From Dioscorea cayenensis subsp. rotundata (Eukaryota > Streptophyta > Magnoliopsida > Dioscoreales > Dioscoreaceae), in NCBI RefSeq assembly GCF_009730915.1, contig NC_052472.1, forward strand, positions 16,956,382 through 17,020,381: a DNA stretch of 64,000 nt, written 5' to 3'. The translations under genes and the position numbers were made by a program. The stretch's first letter is position 1; each line of letters starts with the position of its first letter. Shown here piece after piece: positions 32,614 through 45,350 of the stretch. The notes under the pieces were generated by a model. The model saw only the letters and a list, made by a program, of their open reading frames with translations, made no database searches and was not told the origin of the DNA.

Positions 32614-33025
32614 AAAGGTGGGATATACAGTACCTTCTAACAACAGTGTTACACTGAAAAAAAAAGTGAAGCACAACAAATCTCAATCGTCCCTGAGAAC
32701 GTTTGTTTTCTCCCAATGAATGGATTTCGTCAATCAGAACCATTCACAGTAACTCTAAGGAATAGTATTGTACAGAAGCACAGGTCTTCTATTAGAACCA
32801 TTCAATTATTATTTAATCGTCAATCTTATTTCTACTAGAATCTCAATCCAAAAAATTTATCCTGTCATTAACCAGATATAACCCAGAGTCACTGTATACA
32901 TCATTCTTTATACATATTTTGGTGCATTCACAATATTAATATATATAAATATAAGGTCTAAAAAAATAAGATTAAGGATAAGAGGAAAAATCTTCCACCT
33001 AAACTATATATGACAATTTGGCTTT
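32614..33025. other. Spacer between the Harbinger and LINE elements
   Basis: No gene or repeat boundary recognised. Confidence 0.4.
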
Positions 33026-35513
33026 TTTGCGCTAGAGTCTACCTTTGATATTATCCTTGGGGTTCAAGAGATAGCCCATACTATGAAAACTGATAAAACT
33101 TACCCCCCCTAGGATGTTAATTAAAGTAGATATTGAGAAGGCTTTTCGACCTTTCGTTGAATGGAAGCGATCCTTGCAACCCTCCATAGGATGTGTTTTT
33201 CTCTTTTGCTTTTGGATTAGATGGATTGAGTCTTGTCTTTCTTTAGCCTCTTTCTTGCTTCTCATCAATGGCAAACCTAGTCATCGGTTACTCAGTACCG
33301 GGGGAGTGAAGCGTGGGGGATCCCATCTCCCTTTACTCTTTTTGCTGGTTACTCACAATCTCTCTGCTATTCTTAACCATGCCCTTCATATCAATTTCTG
33401 CACTGGTTTTGACTCTAATCTTCCTAGAAACTTTAATCACCTCATGTTCGATTGATGACCTCATTCTTTATTACCAAAAGCCCTCTAGACAATCGCTAGG
33501 AATGTTTTGATTCATCTCAATTTGTATGCCAACATTTCAGGTCAAAAACCCAACCTCAGTAAATTTGCCATTTACCTTCCTAACTAGTTTAACAAACGAG
33601 TATCCAAGTCATTAGCTTCCATTCTTGGCATTAATCTTGGAAGCTTTCTTTTTTCTTACCTGGGAGCTCCTATCTCTCCCTCCCGCATCCCAACTAATCA
33701 TTTTAATTCTCTAGTTAATAAAAACTACCTCCTATCGGGGCCCTGGAATCACTTCCTTATTTCCCAAGCTGGTCGAGTTGTCCTTCTTAATTCCTGTATC
33801 TTCTCTCTTTTAGTGTACCTCCTATCCATCTTTTATCTTCCTGACTCAATCTTGGATTCCATCTCTAAGCATGCTCACAATTTCCTTTGGGGTAGGCATG
33901 GCAGGGACTCTGGTTTTTCATTCTATTGGTTGGCAAATAGTTACTCTATCTAAACCTGAGGGGGGTCTTGGCCTCCGTAACCTTAGAAATGCCAGAATTG
34001 CTCTTCTTGCCAAACATGTGTTCTCGATTATTAACAAGGATGACAAACTTTGGGTCTCTATTTTTCTCCACAAGTATGACAATTGGAATATTTGGGGTGA
34101 TGTTTTTCATACTAATGCTTCTTGCTTTCATAAAGACATCCATAAAACCGTGAAAATTATCAGGCCTAATCTTCATATGGCTGTTTGTAATCCCATCCTC
34201 TCCAATGTTTGGGGGGATCCTTGGCTTCTTGATCTTCCCCTGAGCCGTAAGCCAACTTTTATTAACATGAATCTCATCGACAACATCTCTATTAACTCCT
34301 TTGTGCTTAACGGTGATCTCAATATTCGTGTGTGCTCCGCTTTGTTTGGGGACAACTTGAGTCATGTTGTTTTTAATGATACTGTTTTTGATAATGAGGC
34401 CAAGAATGACTGAGTTTGGCATCCCATCACTTCTTTGGCCTCTACTATGGCTGCAATTTATGATCATCTTAATTCTGAAAATCTCAATTTTGTTGTTTGG
34501 AATGGTTGGAGTTTCATTTGGAAACTCAAAGTCCATCCTCACATTAAGACTTTTGTTTGGAAATTGGCTCATGGTCAGCTCCCAACCGGCAATTATCTCT
34601 ATAATATTAACATCGGGCCTGCTACCTTGTGCCATTTTTGTGGGCTCTTTCCTGAGTCTGCTGAACACCTTTTCTGGCATTGTCGCTGCGCAAAAATTTG
34701 TTGGGATACCACTTTCAATTGGTTGGGCTTGAATCATTCCTTCCACACCCATCTCAGCAATGGCACTTGTCTTACTTGTAAATTCATCTGTGCTTTTAGC
34801 TGTGATTTTGCCAAGGCTCTTATTGCATCGGTTGCCTGGCACATTTGGACTGCGAGATGCCATAAAATCTTTCGTCAAATCCCGCCTAATTTCAATCAGA
34901 TCCCTTCAAAAGCTTGGGCGGGCATCCAAGTTTATTTTTCTGTTCATGGTCTTTTCTGCAGAAACACCTCTTTGAGTTTACAATCTCCCCACTTATCAAT
35001 CTTGGTGTTTTACGATGTCTGCGGGATCCTCCGACAGATAAGGCTTGCTTTGGATTCTTCATTACCACTAATCGAAATGTCATCCTTCTTACAGGAGCTA
35101 CCGGTGATACTTGTGTTTCTTCTCTTGATGCCGAGCTCCATGCCATTCTTCTCTCCTTGGAACACTGTCGCTCGAATGCCTAGTCTCCCTAGCAAGCTCT
35201 TCTCCGATTGTAGATGTGCAATCAATCTGATTAATGATTTCAACAATGTGATCGCATGGCGATCCCCGATATCATTCATACTATCAAAAGTTTTCATATC
35301 GCTGGCTTGATTTCTATTGGAGCACATCCATCCCGACTTCATCGTATTCTCGAAAGCCTTGCCCACTTCAAACCTTTAATCCATAGAATATCCCTCTTTG
35401 CCCGTGGGCGCATGACCGTCACGTGTTGGTCTCGATGATCTTTATTCTTCTTGAACTTCTTCTTTAATTTCATTGTGTTTTTATAGCTACTTGTAGCTCC
35501 TTTTGAAAAAAAA
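33026..35513 (+). mobile_element. 5'-truncated LINE (non-LTR retrotransposon), degenerate
   Basis: The plus strand carries pieces of a LINE ORF2 in several frames. They begin with IEKAFRPFVEW of the reverse transcriptase (33114 on), continue through GVKRGG (the usual GVRQGDP box, damaged) and YLGAPIS near 33660, and reach KPEGGLGLRNLRNARIALLA at 33951. A zf-RVT region follows (KTFVWKLAHGQLPTGNYL, LCHFCGLFPESAEHLFWHC) at 34530-34690. An RNase H-like remnant (SSLDAELHAILLSLEHC) lies at about 35120-35170. The end is T-rich and closes with TAGCTCCTTTTGAAAAAAAA near 35513. The endonuclease and ORF1 are absent. The usual catalytic box is lost near 33450, where a frame break precedes DDLILYY. The element is dead. 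Confidence 0.85.
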
Positions 35514-35659
35514 GAAGCTTCTAAAATAGAGATGTATTTTACTAGGAAAATGAGATATACATATATTTTAACAATCCCTGAGTTGGAGCACAAGGATCAC
35601 AAATGTGCAACTTGCGAAGAATATGATCAAATTATTAATTTTTTTTTGTGCTTTGGTAA

Positions 35660-36245
35660 ATGCCAAGGTTTTCAGAACCAGACCGGGCTTTCACCCGGAA
35701 AAGGTTAGGGGTCAGGGGTCAAGGGTTCAACAGTGGTTGAACCGGAGTCAATTATTTTATTAAAAATTAAATTATATTTCAATTATATATGATTAAAAAT
35801 TAAAATATGGAAGAATAAAAATGAAAAAAAAAGATTTTTAAAGCTTAAAGCAATTATGCTACATATTCAAGTACACCAAAATAACATAAACATGAATTTG
35901 TTCAAATCTCCACAAATCAAAAAGTTCAAACCATAACTTGCAATAATAATAATAGATAAATAAAATAACCACAATGGACAAATATATAAATGATTAAATA
36001 TTCACAAAATAACATAAACATGAACTTGTTCAAACACAAATCAAAAACATAAAATGAAACAAAGCAAGTAAGGTGTATTATATTATATAGGTATATTATA
36101 TTAAAAAGTTAAAAACTTGAAATTTGAAAAGCGATTTAAATAAAAACAAAAGGTAAATAGGGGTTGGTAACTCGGCCGGTTCACGATTCATCGGTTCGAC
36201 TCACGGGTCAATTGTTCAACCCCGGGTTTTTAAATTCGGGTTTTA
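35660..36245. repeat. Possible MITE with GGTT/AACC-rich inverted ends
   Basis: The left end has AAGGTTTTCAGAACCAGACCGG and GGTTGAACCGGA. The right end has CGGCCGGTTCACGATTC, GGTTCGACTCACGGGTCAATTG and CAACCCCGGG, which is inverted in character. The core between them is AT-rich. No target duplication was identified. Confidence 0.4.
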
Positions 36246-36289
36246 GGGGTGGACCGGATAGGCCTTTAGGGCGGATCGGGGAGTGAACA

Positions 36290-36527
36290 CGATTGAATTG
36301 ACTAGATTACATCGGTGCACGAATACCATGGTAAATACGTATGCTAGTTGCATATAGGTGAGAATATAAGTAGGGCGAATATTCCTTCTTTGAATTTCAT
36401 TACACATGAAATGACAATCAACCTCTATATGTTTCGCGGGTTCATGGGACTGGATTGGGTCGCAATATGACGTCTTTGCTTCACTATCACGATAAGACTT
36501 GCATACGCATTGAATGTGAAACACCAA
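36290..36527 (-). pseudogene. Copia RNase H C-terminal fragment
   Basis: The minus-strand frame contains AKHIEVDCHFMCNEIQRRNI and RPTYILTYMQLAYVFT, the conserved tail after RNase H in plant copia polyproteins (usual style KHIEVDCHF and QLADVFTK). Nothing upstream of it is recognisable. It is a solitary relic. Confidence 0.7.
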
Positions 36528-37240
36528 GGATCCTTAATCATTTGCGACATCAAGTTTTTCTTTTTCCATGTGATGAGGGGCCCTACATCAATTATCATTG
36601 CATATATGACTCCTTACTAGTCGATTTCTTTTGTTACTTTTGTTTTGTGAGTATTTAAGAGGTTTAAATGCATTTGCCACTACTCCTCGCTCAAACCACT
36701 CAAACTTGGCGTGTCCACTTCCTGACATGAACTCGCATCATTGCTTTAAGTTACGATGCAGGTTGCTACATTGGTGCAAGGAGTTCCTCCACGCCCGTAA
36801 CCACTTCCAAGTGGTAATTGTTATTGTCCAGCTTCAAGTACTACTACTAGCACATCCTTCAATGTGAGAACAATTTCCCCCTAAATGAGATAAATCAATT
36901 AGTTGAAAATAATTTTTCATCATCGTCACTCAGGCTACCAACAATTAGAGCAAACCCTCCCTTATTTTAACTTTGGTTTTTGTATCCCTCCGTTTAGGTG
37001 GTGGAAGCTTGAACCACAAAACTCATCACCCTATCCTCTTACTATTTCACACATGTAACAATTAAATTTTTGCTCCTCTTATATGAGCATGGAATACATT
37101 CTATTTAATGGAGTAATAAATCTATTGCTAAGAGATTGAATACACAATCCCATGTGTCACATCGTCCAAGCCTATAAGAAATTGGTGCACCTTTTCTTAC
37201 GTATTTTCTTCTTCAATTGGGAAGCATCACACCCTAACTG
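36528..37240. other. Intergenic DNA, no gene recognised
   Basis: No frame with protein character and no repeat boundary seen. It may contain more of the copia relic in unrecognisable form. Confidence 0.35.
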
Positions 37241-37249
37241 CTGGGTCGA

Positions 37250-39200
37250 CATGTTATAACCGCCATGATAACCCTGAGGAGGGATACACACATCACTCAA
37301 CCCTCGGTAGTCACAAAGGCTAACAAAACCACTGGATTTTCACAATCGATCACAAATATCAAAGATTACATAATATACAAGGAATAGAACACAAGTATAG
37401 CACATGGGAAGCAACATCATAAAAAATGAGACAATAAAGTTCAAAGAGGTTTACTAGCACCAATACAGCCAAAGGTTTCCAAGAAAATGAATAGATGTAT
37501 AAAGTATGCATATGAGAGTCAAGAACACTAGTGGATCCATATTCCTTATACAATGTGATCGATGCTTAAAAAGGGTAACATACATATCTTGGAAATGAAG
37601 AAAGATAGAAAGAGAATGCCCAGGCATTACGCTCTCGCGCCGTGATGCTATTAGTCGATAAAAGCTCGGAAGGAGGAAGATGGTGAGTAACCAAAAGTCA
37701 CTTAGTTAATGGGTTAGTACAATTCTCAAAGAATATACAAAATAAACAATGAATATCCATAAAGCAGACTATTGCATTAAAACATCAAGTCTTTGACATT
37801 TAACATAAGTATATATAAACATAATATATTTGTATGAAATCATAAATTTCATAAAAGATCCACTTTGCTCAGTGAGTTTCAACAATTTAAATCCAAGGAT
37901 TTGCATAAAAATGAGTTTTAATAACCCTAACATGTAGAAAATTTGTCATCAAAAACAATATTCAAAAGATATACAAGAGATTACATTTCAAAAAGTTCAT
38001 TTGCATCAAAACATCAAGTTTCTCAAAATATAAAATTTAGCATTTTGATCATCAAGTAGTCGACTAAAAACCTCTATAAACTCTAAGCTCGTGGCATGGC
38101 GGCTAAGTTCGAGGCCAGTCAAGGTCCTCATGCCATTAACGTTGAGCCCATCGAGAATCCATGTGGTGACTCGAGTTCTCGATGTACATCCAATCGGAGG
38201 CTCTATGAGGGCACCGAAGTGAACAATAAATTTGGGTCTTCACGCCACCTCTGGTGGCGGTGAATACACGCCCACTACGATGAGGAAGGGCTTCGCGATC
38301 GCCATCAAAACACAGGGAAGCTCAATAATACACAATATGCACTATCACCCGCGTAAAGTCCGGATCCTGAGACAACATCCCTATCTGGGAATAAAAACAC
38401 GTTTCCACAGTGTCGATGGAAAAAGCACATTAATATGTAAAGCGTGGTTTCATAAATTATTTCAATCTCAAAAATACAAGTATGGTCATTGACATTTTCA
38501 CTCGAATGTCAATAATTTCATAAATACATCAATAATATGGAAAATCTTTCCGATCGATCAAAACCTCGAGTTCGATATGATAAAACCATGAATTATTTTT
38601 CATTCATATGATTAAAAATGCTTATACATGCATTATGACCGAGTAACTGCAATCACATAACCATTCACAACTCAAGCAAGAAAAACCACAAGCAAGCTAC
38701 TCCACCGGCTCCTTGCCTTTTCTGAGCCCTGCTACCTAACCAACCAAACACGCACACACACACCGCGAGGTAACAAAATAAGCAAAAAGAAATGCCAAGA
38801 AACCACTGAATTTAAACATGCAATGTAACCTCAAAAAGGCCTAAGTTTGTCTCAAAATTGAGTTCTAGGATTTCTAATGAATTCTTAAGGGTGCAGGCTT
38901 CACTCTAAACAAAAGAAGCCATAACCATAATTTATCAGTGCTACTATACTTCTATAGTAGCTGATCTACAGTAACCAAGGTTTCCTTGCAACAACCTGGT
39001 TTAAGGTTTACAATCATTCTTGGAAAAACATGGATTACAAACTCCAATAAGGCTTTCAATGCAATCTAGTAAGAAGGAAATCAAACGCAAGCTTTCAAGC
39101 CAGCCAACACAACCCTAATCCATCATCCCCATCCAAATAAACAAGGGAGAAGAGCAAGGCTTAGTAGTGCTTAGCTGGGTAATGGTGGAGTCGCTCAACA
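37250..39200 (-). repeat. Relic LTR, inverted relative of the LTR at 47.5-50.1 kb
   Basis: Read on the minus strand, several blocks match the long LTR at 47527-50077 in the same order. One is a GT-rich run followed by TTGGTTAGGTAGCAGGG / GGTTAAGTGGTGAGGG (38700-38770 versus 48233-48310). Another is GGCTCAACGTTAATGGCA / GGGTCAACGTTAAGGGCA with the CTTGACTGGCC / CTTGATGGCTC context (about 38080-38170 versus 49020-49080). A third is TACTCACCATCTTCCTCC / GCTCACTCCCTCTTCTTCC (about 37690 versus 49630). Divergence is high. No internal coding region is attached, so it may be a solo LTR. Confidence 0.55.
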
Positions 39201-39249
39201 CTATGTTTTCATTGCATTTTCCTCGAGCTCCTGAAAAAGGACATTAAAT

Positions 39250-41090
39250 GAATTTGGATTAGAAGGATCGAGTCATATGATTTTTACCATCAACTTGATT
39301 TGTATCCAAGTACTGCTTTCGAACATCAATTTGTTATCACATGCATGTCACTAGTAAGTTACTCTCTCCTCTTTTCTTGCGTGGCGAGTGGAAAAGCACA
39401 ATTATCATGTGACTCGCCTATGTCACCCCATCCATGTTAGCATTGTTGCGATCAAGGAGAGGGTTCTCTGGTCCTTTCTTGTATGGTGAGAGGTTGCTTG
39501 TCATGCGAAACGGCAACTAATCCTTATTTTCTAGGGTTTCTAATGTCCGAGCAGGGTTGATTCCTGATTGCTTCACGGTTTTGGTGAGATGGTAAGGTTC
39601 TGGGGTTGTGTTGATGAAGACAAGGTAGGGTTTGTGGGCGAAAGAAGATGGGGGAGGGAAAGTGAGAAGCGGTTAGATGAGTTGCACAATGTCAATCAAT
39701 TGGAGTATATGAATCAACCTTGAGGGATGAAGCTCCTAGAGTATTGTGATAGTCATTGTTCACGAGAAACCCTTTTCTTAGTGTTTTTGGTTTTGGTTTT
39801 GGGCAATGTGTGTGATGATGTTCATGTGAAGTTTGGTGGGTATATTGTGAAGTGAACACCTTTGAGTATCCGAGGTAGTCATCTAAAGTTTAGTTTTGTA
39901 ATGTTTTTGTGTCGTGTGTGTTTAAACCCTTCTTTGTACCATCCAAAAGATGTCTCCTTGTATGTGTGGTCTAGGTAGACGAGACTAGAGCCATCTACAA
40001 TGAGTAATAAATCTTGCCTTTTTGAACTAAGTGCAGATGTAATCCTAAATGTAGCTGCCATGATGTGGATCTGGAAATCACTTTTCACTTGTAACCTGTA
40101 ATTTGCATAATGTTTTGTGTAGGAAAATATTAATTAATTTAAGATTGCATGATTTAAGCACCCTGGAGCATTAATTAACTAAGCATCACGGTGATTATGA
40201 GACTAACCTAAATCCAAAGTAATGCCAAACCATTCTGACGAGTTTAGTTAAATAAGAAAAATCTCATTTGTTGATTTGAACTGAGGACAAAAGTAACATA
40301 AAGCAAAAAGTTGCGGTAACATTTTATGGTTTACATATTAGTTCTTATATCCATGTGTTAGGTTGTTCTTATAATCCATGTCACATCCTTTTCTTTCTCT
40401 TTTGTCTATCCTCGTTATGGCGGTGTGTTGGCATGGTATTACTTTTTAGAATTGGTTTCAACTTTGGTACTAAAGATGATAAAAGTCTCCAATGAATTGA
40501 GGAGTAACCTAAATTTAAAGTGCTGGCACCTTCATTCATTTGAGGTTGCGAGCCCGGCCATAATTGGAAAACATGTTGATGTAATTTCATTTATAAACAT
40601 CATGATTGGAATTTCTTGGAACACTTTGCCTACTGAAAAGATGATGAGGTCTCTTTTCATCCTCTTTTTAGTTCCGTGAATTTGTATCGTCGTGTGGTTC
40701 TTTCCTTAATGTATATGTTTTGCTAAGGTGCATGTCAAATTGCATACATATTCTATGTTGGAATGTATTATGTTGATGACCAATTTAGCTGAGATGGTAT
40801 ACATAATCTTTTATTTGGGGTGGTTCGTAACTATGGTTGTTTTTCTTAAGGGTGTTATGTTTTATTTGCATCATCTTTATTAGTGGTGTTGATTACAAAT
40901 TAATAAAGAAATTAAAAGCATTACAATTGTGGTGGAATGGAAAAAGAATGGTAGGCCATGTTGATTCTCTGCTATGAGGATCGCAGTTCAAGGCTTGAGT
41001 TGTTTGCTGATGTCTAGGTAGATTTAATTTAGATGTTAGGAGTGTAGTGTCTGGTGGGGAAATAGTGGAAGCAAGGAGCTTAGAGAAATT
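39250..41090. other. Region upstream of the MULE transposase relic
   Basis: No protein-like frame. 39420-39880 is G-rich on the plus strand and could be a transposon 5' leader or terminal region. I could not find a matching inverted copy downstream of the transposase relic. Confidence 0.3.
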
Positions 41091-41099
41091 CACAATGAC

Positions 41100-43640
41100 A
41101 TGGACGCTGTCAATATGGCAATGAATGTAGATTATAGAAGAGAAATATGTGTGCATTTTAGGACAAGTAATGGTGACAATGATCAAGTTATTGGTAGAGA
41201 GGTTATTTGCAGACTAAGGAATGTAGTAGAAGCTGATGAGGACGATGAGCAATACCATGAGACAGATGAAGATTTGGAGGATATATTAATTGGTGGACAT
41301 AATAAGGAAAAGTTTGCTAAAGAGGATAGTCATTTCCATGACTCTGATTATAGTTTCAACCATGACTCAGATGAGGAGGGGGAGGACACTAGGGCAGAAC
41401 ATAGAGCTATGATTGTTGTTAGTGGAGAACCTCCAAATGCAGGGTGTGAGGCAGATGTTGATTCAGATTATGTAGGGTCTGAAGAGTTGTAATCATGTTC
41501 ATCCACAAATGAAGATGAGTTCATACCTTCAAAGCCAAAATATTCAGAATTTCATGAAGAATGTGACATGAAAGACCTTATATTTAAAATTGTGATGAAG
41601 TTAAAGAGTTTCAAACAATTTAAGGAGGTTGTAAAAAATACGGGATTAGGCACAGATATGCCATGAAATTCAAACCTAATGACCATAAAAAATGCAAAGC
41701 ATTTTGAAAAAAGGCTTCCCCTTTTATTTATGGGCTTCTCCTATGGTTGGGGATAAGAGCACAATATTGATTAAAGTTGAAAATATGAAGCATGAGTGCT
41801 CAAAGAGCATGATACTAGACATCTGCAATTCGAGTGGATAGCAAAATACCTATTTGGAGCAGTCTGGAGTAGATCACCTGTATGGAAAATAGCTAGGATT
41901 ATTCGGGGCTATGAAGACCAACCAACAATTTGACATTAGCGGGTAAAAAGGCCTATAGAGGCAAAAGTATATTGCTATTTGGTGAGTGATATTCTTTTCA
42001 ATTTTTAGATTTTATCTGCAGTGATAGTGTTGATCACTCAATATCATTTTTGCTGATTTGTTTCATGTACACAAGACTAATTGATGTTGATAAAGAAACC
42101 CAGATGAAGAGGCTTTATGTGTATACAGCGGTATCTAATGAAAAACACATCCAAGATCAACAATAAAATTAAGGCTTGAGGCTGGAGTATTCTAGTCTTT
42201 GTATATATGCTTAGCACCACTCAGGGATGAATTTAAGGCAGGGTGCAGGTAGATAATCTCCATTGATGGCTGATTCCTTAAGGGCTTGTATAGAGGACAA
42301 TTATTGATAGCAATTAGGATAGATGCAAATGACTGCATCTTATCCATTGCCTGGGCTACAGTGGGCAAAGAAAACAAGGAAAATTGGAAGTGGTTTTTGG
42401 AGCTATTGGCAACTAATTTGGAAATTGACAACAACTACAATTAGGCCTTCATGAGTGATAGGTAGAAGGTGATTTAATTTCTTTGTTTAATGAATTGCTT
42501 TGATTTGTTATGATTTTCTTGCCTTGTTTGCTGATTTGTTTGCCTTAGTACAAAATTTCTGGGATGTATCATGATATGTTTTTTGCTTGCATATGGAGTT
42601 TTACTAATTTTTTACACTGATTTGTTTGTTGCCTTGTGGGGTTTCCCCTTGTTCTTCTCCGCCTAATTTATTGCCATGTCTGGTGTGTTATGTCAATTGG
42701 GTTTGGCAAACTGAGGATTAATACCTACCATAGAAAAATTGTTCCTAACCAGTGAGCATAAGTATTATGTTAGACATACACACACAAATTTTAGGAAAAC
42801 CTTTAAGGGAATAGCACTCAAGGATCAGCTTTGGTCCTGTGCAGCAACAATTTGCTTAGCTGCTTTTGAAAAATCCATGGAGACTTTGAAGTCCATGCCC
42901 ACAGGTGCTTACCAATATATGAAGAACATAGATTCCCATCACTAGAGTAGGTCCCATTTCCACTCTCAATTTAAATGTGACATACTCATGAACAACATGT
43001 GTGAATGTTTTAATAGTCACATTCTTGAAGCTAGAACAAAGGGAATAGTGAGCACGAATGAGATGATAAGAACTCAGTTGATGACTAGGATCCAAAGAAG
43101 GAGAGTGCAATGAAAAATTGCAAAACTGATCATTGCCCTAGAATAATGATGGAGAAGTTTAAACAATTGGGCTTCACTACACCACTACATGGTCTAGAGG
43201 GGAACAATGCGTATTCTAAGGGCCCGATGGCTAGTTTGTAGTTAACATAACAAAGAGAACTTGTTCCTGCAGGAGATGGCAACTCAATGGCATCCCATGC
43301 AGCAAAGCCATCTCCTGTATTTTTTACAATAAGGACAAGCCTCGAGAATTACTCGCATGAATGTTATAAACTTAGCACCTATTTAGAAACCTATAAGCAC
43401 ACACTATTTCCCACAAATGACAAAGACTCTTAGCCCAAGAGTAAGCAAGGACCAATTATTCCACCAAAAGCCGATCCAACAACGAGAAGGAAGAAAACCT
43501 TTACTTAGGAGAAGGGATTTGGAGGAAGAAACTAGAGGCTTCAAAAATGGAAAGGTGAGCAAAAAAGGAGTCACCATGAGATGCACCATATGTGGCAAGT
43601 CGGATGATAGGGGCACATGCAAAGTGTACGCACTTGATCA
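41100..43640 (+). pseudogene. Mutator-like (MURA/MuDR-type) transposase, decayed
   Basis: An ATG at 41100 opens an acidic N-terminal region (EADEDDEQYHETDEDLEDI) that ends at TAA 41492. Downstream pieces in shifting frames follow MuDR order. A MuDR N-terminal domain (MKFKPNDHKKCKAF) is near 41660. The catalytic core at 42230-42470 has SIDG, FLKGLYRGQLLIAIRIDAND, SIAWATVGKENKENWKWF and FMSDR. At 42739-43110 it reads EHKYYVRHTHTNFRKTFKG, LKDQLWSCA, KCDILMNNMCECFNSHILEA and TNEMIRTQLMTRIQRRR. A SWIM-like zinc finger (RRWQLNGIPCSKA) is near 43270, and a basic tail with TMRCTICGKSDDRGTCK is near 43573-43625. Stops in the core (after GCR, SIDG and NNYN) make it inactive. No terminal inverted repeats were found. 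Confidence 0.85.
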
Positions 43641-44396
43641 CGTAATAAAAGTGTTGTTGAAGTGTAGAGTCACTACAACAAAAATAGGATTTTTGTGACG
43701 CTTTGACTATGTCGTATAAGATCATCAAAAATCATCGGAATAACTTCTATACCGACTTTTGTAACAAATGTAGATTATATGTCATAATTGCCACAGTTGG
43801 TATACTTTGTTGTGACATTTCCAAGAAACTTGGGTACCTATATATTCCAACATTTATTTTGATATTTTCCCAACATTTGTAAATAGTCTCAATATGGATT
43901 TTATTCCAACATTTGTATTTGGCTTAAGTAACACTTTTTATACAACATTTGTAGATGTCGCACAAGTTTTTTTCACATTAATTTTGAAATATTGCAATAT
44001 TTATAATTGTTGTTATAGAGGTTATATAATAACATTTGTTAAAGGTATCTTAAATTACTTATATCGACTTTTTGTAAACATTGGTTTAATAAAATATCAA
44101 TTATATATGAATACCAATTTAAGTCGATATTTGTAAATGTTAGTAAAAGTTATTAATCTTATGTAATTTTAAAATTAAGTGTCATTTATAAATGTTGGTA
44201 TAAGGATATTGTATAATTTTTCACAATATTAATTTAAACAATATTTATATATGATTTAATTAAATAAAATATGAGATATAATTTAAATTCTATAAAATTA
44301 ATTTGCATAATTTAACAAAATATTAATAAAAATTATTCATCAAAAATTTAAAAATCAAACGTAGCATTAAAACACTAATTAAAATAATGTCAACAT

Positions 44397-44785
44397 TATC
44401 TACAAATATTTAAAAAATAACTTTCAAACATTATAATAAAGCTAAGGCTTCAATCCGTATAATTGCATGTCTTTAAATTTGTTATTATGATCTCTTATCT
44501 GCAAAATAAAATATATAAATACGTTAGTGTCTATCTAAATCAATTAATAAAGAGATAAATAAATAATATAATTTATAATTTTTAAAATTTTAAAAATAAT
44601 TAAAAATAATGTCAAAATGATCTACAAATCTTTAAAAATATCTTTTTATAATAAAGCTAATGCTTCAATCTGTGAAATTGATTTAAAATTTATCATAGTG
44701 ACTCTTATCTGCAAAATATAATAAACAAATATGCAGGTCTATCTAAATCAATTAAAGAAGATAAATAAATAATACAATTTATAAT
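44397..44785. repeat. Tandem duplication of about 220 bp inside the CACTA element
   Basis: The copies start near 44397 and 44618. Shared words in order are ATCTACAAAT, ATAATAAAGCTAA, GCTTCAATC, TCTTATCTGCAAAAT, GTCTATCTAAATCAATTAA and AGATAAATAAATAAT. Confidence 0.7.
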
Positions 44786-45174
44786 TTTAATAATTTAAAA
44801 ATATAATAAGATGATATTATAAAAATTGTACTCGGATCATTATTACTAAAATGAAATTGAGTGGCTAATTGAGAGAGCGAGGACTACTTGTAGCATCTCC
44901 GCCTACAAAACTTTTTACATTTAATAAGATAAAGGCAATCTAACAATAAAAGTTAAAATTAAAAGTAAAACATATATGATAAATTAGAATCAATGAAACA
45001 AATTTTGAAAATACAAATATAAAACCATGTGGACATATATGATTTACATAGAATACAAATAAGCTATTTTTATGTTGAAGGAGAATCTATAATTTATACT
45101 CGGTTTATGTATGTGTGTGTCGTTAACCATAATAAGAACCTTAAATAATTTAACTTGGAATAAAATGATGAAAT

Positions 45175-45350
45175 ATAAAACTTCAACAAAACTGCGTGTG
45201 AGCCATAATTCTAACAAGAACACTATAAGAAATAAAAATTATATAAGGGACAAATTGTAAAACTTCACCAAAACTATATGTATGCCCTCGTAAGTATAGT
45301 AAGAGCCCTATAAAATAGGGGACAAATTGCAAAACTTCAACAAAAATTAG
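45175..45350. repeat. Short tandem repeats of about 75-80 bp inside the CACTA element
   Basis: AAAACTTCAACAAAA or its variant recurs near 45177, 45257 and 45333. GACAAATTG, CATAATTCTAACAAGAAC and AGTATAGTAAGAGCCC variants lie between the copies. Confidence 0.6.

Noticed and set aside
33946..34878. 310-residue minus-strand open frame
   Set aside because: It is the antisense of the LINE zf-RVT region. The plus strand carries recognisable LINE domains and this frame resembles no protein.
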